DNA from: Armatimonadota bacterium
GTDB lineage: Bacteria > Sysuimicrobiota > Sysuimicrobiia > Sysuimicrobiales > Humicultoraceae
DNA: 8,676 nucleotides
Direction of reading: 5' to 3'
Assembly: GCA_016199305.1 (NCBI GenBank)
Contig: JACQGZ010000330.1
Span: 1-8,676, forward strand
Both the position numbers and the translations under genes were made by a program. A model generated the notes under the pieces. That model was not told where the DNA came from and ran no database searches. It was given only the letters and a program-made list of their open reading frames with translations. This document shows, piece after piece, positions 5,427 to 8,676 of this stretch; the stretch's first letter is position 1, and every line of letters begins with the position of its first letter.

Positions 5427-5891
5427 ATGTCGTGGAGTTCCCGATGGCGCCGGCTGCTGGGTGTCGCCGGCGTGGTCATCCTGACGGCCGGGGGCGGGGC
5501 GCTCCACCCCGCCGTGGCGCTCGGCGCCCAGGGGGATGCGGTCATCCTGGCCATGGGGACCTTCGTCGGTACTGACTCCGTTCACCGGGGCGAAGGCAAG
5601 GCGCTGCTGATCCGGCTGGCCGACGGCCGCCGTTTCGTCCGGTTCGAGGACTTCAGGGTGACCAACGGACCCGACCTCTACGTCTACCTGTCGGGCCACC
5701 GCGCTCCGCGCAATCGGGCCCAACTGCATGAGGGGGCCGCCTTCGAGGTCGCTCGGCTCAAGGGCAACGTCGGGAACCAGAACTACGAACTGCCGGCCGA
5801 CCTGGACCTCACGAAGTTCCGGTCCGCGGTGATCTACTGCAAGCGATTCAGTGTGCTGTTCAGCACCGCGGAGTTGATCTTCCGCCCATAG
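5427..5891 (+). CDS. Exported DM13-domain protein
   Basis: A 154-residue protein. Residues 1-35 form a signal peptide (basic SRWRR, hydrophobic core LLGVAGVVILTAGGG, likely cleavage near ALGA/QG). The rest is one DM13 domain: GTFVGTDSVHRGEGKALL (44-61), FEDFRVTNGPDLYVYLSG (73-90), LKGNVGNQNYELP (111-123) and VIYCKRFSVLFSTAEL (135-150) with the conserved C138. DM13 domains occur in exported proteins of bacteria and animals and have been proposed to take part in electron transfer or binding of redox cofactors; the true activity is unsettled. Start choice: ATG 5427 has a good ribosome-binding site and gives a clean signal peptide; longer versions from the open frame upstream do not. It appears to be monocistronic, with a palindromic operator-like site upstream and 72 nt to the next gene. 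No lipobox was seen. Confidence 0.9.
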   Translation: MSWSSRWRRLLGVAGVVILTAGGGALHPAVALGAQGDAVILAMGTFVGTDSVHRGEGKALLIRLADGRRFVRFEDFRVTNGPDLYVYLSGHRAPRNRAQLHEGAAFEVARLKGNVGNQNYELPADLDLTKFRSAVIYCKRFSVLFSTAELIFRP

Positions 5892-5929
5892 CCCTCCCGC
5901 TGCCCTGCGGCGGTCCAGCCTTCCTCAGA

Positions 5930-5941
5930 ACCGGCGCCGGT
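5930..5941. promoter_or_regulatory. 12-bp palindrome in the promoter region of the AbiEi-like gene
   Basis: ACCGGCGCCGGT is a perfect palindrome ending four bases before the TAGAAT hexamer, so a bound protein would cover the promoter. AbiEi antitoxins repress their own promoters, which makes an autoregulatory site plausible. GC-only palindromes arise readily by chance in DNA of this composition. Confidence 0.3.
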
Positions 5942-5945
5942 GTTG

Positions 5946-5951
5946 TAGAAT
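5946..5951 (+). promoter_or_regulatory. -10-like hexamer for the AbiEi-like gene and downstream dehydrogenase
   Basis: TAGAAT fits the -10 consensus at five of six positions and lies 12 bases before the ATG at 5964, predicting a leader of about six bases. There is no Shine-Dalgarno sequence before that ATG. No clear -35 was seen. Confidence 0.42.
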
Positions 5952-5963
5952 CCAGACGACACC

Positions 5964-6626
5964 ATGCCGCCGTTCATCGTCGGCGGGTATGACATCTGCA
6001 TGAGCACACCCGACCGCGACCGGCTCTTTCGCACCGCCGCCAGGCAGGCAGGGCACTTCACCGTCGCGCAGGCCCAGGAGTGCGGGTTCGACCGCGCGCA
6101 GCTCAGAGGGCCCGAGAAGGCGGGCACCTTCGCGCGGGTCTACCCCGGGGTCTACCGGCTGGTCCGCTACCCATCGCCTTCGTACGGCGAGGTGATGGCC
6201 GCGTGGCTGGCGGCGGGGGCAGACGAGGCCGTCGTTTCCCACGAGACGGCGCTGCGGCTGCACGGGTTGTCGCGCCGCCCCGGCCGGGAGATCCATCTGA
6301 CCATCGCCCGGGGCGCGGAGCGCAGCGGGGAGGCGGTCCTGCGGTCGGTGAAACTCCATCGGGCCAGGCGCCGCTGGCGCCCCGAGGAAGTCGTGCGGTG
6401 GGAGGGGATGGCGCTCACCGCGCCGGCGAGGACGATCGCCGACGCGGCGGAGACCGGGCTGGCCGCCGAAGAGATTCTCGCCGCGATTCGCGCCGCGCTG
6501 GAGGGCGGCCTGGCCACCCGGAAGGAACTGACCTCAGCCCTGCGCGGCCGGAGTGAGAAGGTTATGAACCTCCTCCGGCGTGGGATCAGGCAGATGTCGA
6601 CAGGAAAGGCTTCCCGCGAGTCATGA
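5964..6626 (+). CDS. AbiEi-family antitoxin-like winged-helix protein, no toxin partner
   Basis: A 220-residue cytoplasmic protein of the type IV AbiEi antitoxin family. Residues about 18-66 form the N-terminal winged helix (RLFRTAARQAGHFTVAQAQ, then the wing FARVYPGVYRL). The C-terminal part has the family landmarks SHETALRLHGL (92-102), EIHLTI (109-114), TAPARTIADAA (152-162) and a closing helical region. In classical systems AbiEi represses its operon and counters the AbiEii nucleotidyltransferase toxin. No AbiEii gene is present on either side; many AbiEi-like proteins are such orphans and may simply be regulators. Start: ATG 5964 sits 12 nt after a -10-like hexamer; ATG at 6000 (MSTPDRDR) starts at the conserved domain and is a good alternative; neither has a strong ribosome-binding site. 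The stop overlaps the sugar dehydrogenase start (ATGA). Confidence 0.8.
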   Translation: MPPFIVGGYDICMSTPDRDRLFRTAARQAGHFTVAQAQECGFDRAQLRGPEKAGTFARVYPGVYRLVRYPSPSYGEVMAAWLAAGADEAVVSHETALRLHGLSRRPGREIHLTIARGAERSGEAVLRSVKLHRARRRWRPEEVVRWEGMALTAPARTIADAAETGLAAEEILAAIRAALEGGLATRKELTSALRGRSEKVMNLLRRGIRQMSTGKASRES

Positions 6627-7789
6627 GGCGGCGCTCCGCAGTCTTGCTCATGCTGTCCGCGCTTCTGCTGAGCGCCCCGGGCTTCGCGGCGGGCACGGCG
6701 GAGACCCGACGGCAGGCGCAGGCCGCGCCGGCGCTGCCGGAGGTCCGGCTGCAGCGGGTGGTCTCGGGCCTGGCGAATCCCGTCTTTGTGACGCACGCCG
6801 GCGACCGCTCGGGCCGGCTCTTCGTCGTCGAACAGGCGGGCGTGATCCGGATCATCCGCAACGGCCGGCTGCTGACGCGCCCGTTCCTGGATATCAACGC
6901 GCGCGTCATTTCCGGCGGCGAGATGGGGCTGCTGAGCGTCGCCTTCCATCCAAAATACGCCTCCAACGGCCGGTTTTTCGTCAACTACACCGCGGACGGC
7001 GAGCGCTTGCGCACGGTCATCGCGGAGTACCGCGTCTCCGCCGCCGACCCCAATGTGGCCGACCGCACCGAGCGCGTCATCCTGGAGATCGGCCAGCCCT
7101 ACCGGAACCACAACGGCGGCCTCAACCTCTTCGGGCCGGACGGCATGCTCTACATCGGCATGGGGGACGGAGGCTCGGGGGGCGATCCGCACAACAACGG
7201 GCAGCGGCTGGAGTCCCTGCTGGGCAAACTGCTGCGCCTCGACATCGACGGCGGCACGCCTTACCGCGTGCCCTCGGACAATCCGTTCGTGGGCCGCGCC
7301 GGCGCCCGGGGCGAGATTTGGGCCTACGGGCTGCGCAACCCCTGGCGGTTCTCGTTCGATCGCGGCAGCGGCCGCCTCTTCCTCGCCGACGTGGGACAGA
7401 ACGCCTGGGAGGAGATCGACCTGATCGAGCGGGGGGGCAACTACGGCTGGCGGATCATGGAGGGGGCGCACTGCTTCCGGCCCCAGACCAATTGCGACCG
7501 CAGCGGCCTGACCCTGCCCGTCGCCGAATACGGCCGCGAAGGCGGCTGTTCGGTGACCGGCGGATATGTCTACCGGGGCAGCCGCATCCGGGACCTCGTG
7601 GGACGCTACCTGTTCGCCGACTACTGCAGCGGTCAGCTGTGGGCGCTGACCGAAACCACTTCGGGCCGGTGGACGATGAGCGAGCTGCTCGCCACCGCGC
7701 TGCGGGTGAGCTCGTTCGGCGAAGACCAGGACGGCGAACTCTACGTCGTGGACCACCAGGGCGGGATCTACCGGATCGTCCCTCGATGA
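6623..7789 (+). CDS. Exported PQQ-type glucose/sorbosone dehydrogenase family protein
   Basis: A 388-residue six-bladed beta-propeller of the soluble aldose sugar dehydrogenase family, which oxidises sugars outside the cytoplasm with bound pyrroloquinoline quinone. Signal peptide at about 1-23 (MRRR, hydrophobic core, cleavage near FAA/G). The propeller runs about 40-388. Key segments: LANPVFVTHAGDRSGRLFVVEQAGVI; GGEMGLLSVAFHPKY (98-112); NHNGG with the expected catalytic base H163; the Ca-binding-type loop GDGGSGGDPHNNGQ (181-194); GLRNPWRFSFD with R238 (236-246); DVGQNAWEEID (256-266); and VTGGYVYRG (311-319). Cysteines 284, 291, 309 and 335 may form disulfides. All landmark residues are present, so it should be active if PQQ is available; no PQQ synthesis genes are in view and the substrate is unknown. 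It starts on the ATGA overlap with the AbiEi-like gene, so the two are probably coupled. Confidence 0.93.
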   Translation: MRRRSAVLLMLSALLLSAPGFAAGTAETRRQAQAAPALPEVRLQRVVSGLANPVFVTHAGDRSGRLFVVEQAGVIRIIRNGRLLTRPFLDINARVISGGEMGLLSVAFHPKYASNGRFFVNYTADGERLRTVIAEYRVSAADPNVADRTERVILEIGQPYRNHNGGLNLFGPDGMLYIGMGDGGSGGDPHNNGQRLESLLGKLLRLDIDGGTPYRVPSDNPFVGRAGARGEIWAYGLRNPWRFSFDRGSGRLFLADVGQNAWEEIDLIERGGNYGWRIMEGAHCFRPQTNCDRSGLTLPVAEYGREGGCSVTGGYVYRGSRIRDLVGRYLFADYCSGQLWALTETTSGRWTMSELLATALRVSSFGEDQDGELYVVDHQGGIYRIVPR

Positions 7790-7807
7790 GCCGAAGGGCG
7801 TCGCGCC

Positions 7808-8356
7808 TTGCCTGAGCGGGTCCTCCCCACCGGGACCGTCAGCTTCCTCCTTACGGACATCGAAGGCTCGACCGACCCGCTCCAGCGGCTGGGCGACCAG
7901 GCCTACGGCGAGGTGCTGGCCCGCCACCAGATCGTCCTCCGCCGGGCGTTCCAGCAGGAGCAGGGGACCGAGGTCGACACCCAGGGCGACGCCTTCTTCT
8001 TCGCCTTCCCCCGGGCTGGCAATGCCGTCGCTGCGGCCGCGGCGGCCCAGCGGGGCCTCGCCGTGGAGCGGTGGCCCGACGGGCTGACGCTGCGCGTGCG
8101 CATGGGGACTGCCCGTGGGGAACCGGCGGGAGACCTTTCTCAGCTACTACGGGCCGCTGAGCCTGATCCTGCTCCTGGTCATCTGGGGCTCCGGCCTCGT
8201 CGTCGGCTTCGCCCTGATCCACTGGGGCATCGGGTCATCGTTCGTTACGAACCCTACGTCAACGCGCTGTCCTCCCGTCTCCCGATGCCGCTGCCGTCGT
8301 GGCTGCCGGTGCCGGGCGCCCGAAGGGACAACTGGGAGCGACCCCGCTGGCACTAG
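7808..8356 (+). pseudogene. Truncated class III adenylate/guanylate cyclase domain, broken by a gene junction
   Basis: From a TTG at 7808 (GAAGGG 9 nt upstream) residues 1-100 match the start of a class III cyclase catalytic domain: LPTGTVSFLLTDIEGST with metal-binding D17, and VDTQGDAFFFAF with the second metal aspartate D61. Family members continue MGLHTGEP and then carry the substrate-specifying and transition-state residues. Here, after MG-TAR-GEP (99-106, nucleotides to about 8126) the similarity stops. The frame stays open to 8356 only with unrelated sequence; its last stretch (RYEPYVNALSS... PLPSWLP, about 8237-8356) is not recognised and could be a piece of another gene. The full family protein usually has several hundred more residues, often with an ATPase domain. 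The remaining 100 residues cannot form an active cyclase. It follows the dehydrogenase by 18 nt. Confidence 0.75.
8088..8240 (+). pseudogene. Fragment of a two-helix ion-channel (potassium-channel-like) gene
   Basis: In the third plus frame, from about 8106, the translation runs GLPVGNRRETFLSYYGPLSL and then an unbroken hydrophobic helix LILLLVIWGSGLVVGFALIHWGIG to about 8240. This is the pattern of the first membrane helix of two-helix ion-channel proteins, in which a GP-S-L motif opens the helix and W..GL..GFAL..W closes it. In those proteins the pore loop with TLGTGD follows; here it is absent and the frame turns into low-quality Arg/Cys-rich sequence. The fragment lies entirely inside the cyclase-derived frame but in a different phase. 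It has no start codon of its own with a ribosome-binding site. Identification is by family pattern over about 45 residues. Confidence 0.55.
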
Positions 8357-8676
8357 ACGGGCTCCGGCTAATCAGTCGTACGGAATACGGCCCCGTGGGG
8401 TCGGGGCAGGTCGTCGTCCACCGTGGGTATGCGTACCTGGCGCCGATGAAGGAGGTCGGCACGACGATCGTGGACGTCCGCCGGCCTGCCTCACCCCGGG
8501 TCGTGGCCCAACTCCCGGTCCCGGCGAACACCCACGCTCACAAGGTGCAGGTCGCCGGCGACCTCATGGTAGTGAACCACGAGCGCCTGCCCGGCTCCGC
8601 GGGCGCAGACTTCAGCGCCGGAGTCGCGGTCTACGACATCGGCGATCCGGCCAACCCGCGGCTACTCAGCTTCTTC
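8299..8676 (+). CDS. N-terminal part of an LVIVD-repeat (beta-propeller) protein, cut by window edge
   Basis: In the first plus frame, open from 8218 to the edge, residues encoded from about 8353 read LDGLRLISRTEYGPVGSGQ, then HRGYAYLAPMKEVGTTIVDV, PRVVAQLPVPANTHAHKVQV, GDLMVVNHERL and GVAVYDIGDPANPRLLSFF. These are LVIVD repeats (VYDI/IVDV-DP-x-x-PR), found in exported or cytoplasmic seven-bladed-propeller proteins of unknown function; two repeat ends are visible. The only start codon in frame before the homology is GTG 8299, with no ribosome-binding site, so the true N-terminus may have been lost at the junction with the upstream fragments. The frame overlaps the end of the cyclase-derived frame (to 8356). 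The gene continues past the right edge. Confidence 0.72.
   Translation, partial: MAAGAGRPKGQLGATPLALDGLRLISRTEYGPVGSGQVVVHRGYAYLAPMKEVGTTIVDVRRPASPRVVAQLPVPANTHAHKVQVAGDLMVVNHERLPGSAGADFSAGVAVYDIGDPANPRLLSFF

Noticed and set aside
6167..7927. 586-residue minus-strand frame across the AbiEi-like and dehydrogenase genes
   Set aside because: Mirror frame of two well-supported plus-strand genes; no recognisable domain and no start signal.

Overview
The window is GC-rich throughout, with G or C at most third codon positions. Nothing in it fixes the taxonomy. The gene set (OmpR-type two-component pair, LytM-like peptidase, PQQ-type sugar dehydrogenase, DM13 lipocalin-like lipid-free exported protein, AbiEi-like protein, cyclase/ion-channel/LVIVD pieces) and the -10-like hexamers placed directly at start codons suit an uncultivated high-GC environmental bacterium of the Actinobacteria/Chloroflexi/Sysuimicrobiota-like kind. 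That placement is a guess.

Layout. (1) 1-133, minus: the first 44 codons of a probable ribbon-helix-helix protein running off the left edge. (2) 244-2378, plus: a sensor histidine kinase and an OmpR/PhoB response regulator with a 4-nt start/stop overlap, apparently read from a leaderless promoter (TATACT six bases before the GTG). (3) 2421-3299, minus: an exported M23 (LytM/NlpD-type) peptidase with all zinc and catalytic residues, convergent with the regulator. (4) 3404-4910, plus: a 54-residue two-helix membrane protein followed 19 nt later by a 440-residue PD-(D/E)XK (Cas4/RecB-like) protein that is an internal tandem duplication. The first copy keeps the active site; the second has lost every catalytic residue but keeps its cysteine cluster. 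(5) 4871-5290, minus: a retropepsin-like aspartyl protease overlapping the nuclease tail by 40 nt. (6) 5427-5891, plus: a secreted DM13-domain protein behind a perfect 15-bp palindrome. (7) 5964-7789, plus: an AbiEi-like winged-helix protein without its AbiEii toxin partner, overlapping by ATGA with an exported PQQ-type glucose/sorbosone dehydrogenase. (8) 7808-8676, plus: remnants of three unrelated genes in three reading frames within about 550 nt: a class III cyclase N-terminus, a two-helix ion-channel segment and the start of an LVIVD-repeat protein.

How the genes fit together: the two-component pair is a self-contained signalling operon. The M23 peptidase, DM13 protein and sugar dehydrogenase all act outside the cytoplasmic membrane. 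The small membrane protein and the duplicated nuclease form one likely transcription unit of unknown role and are the best candidate for something undescribed. The mosaic at the right end is either a true gene graveyard or an assembly join and should be checked against reads. No CRISPR array, tRNA, rRNA, transposase or gene-free stretch longer than 300 bases was seen.
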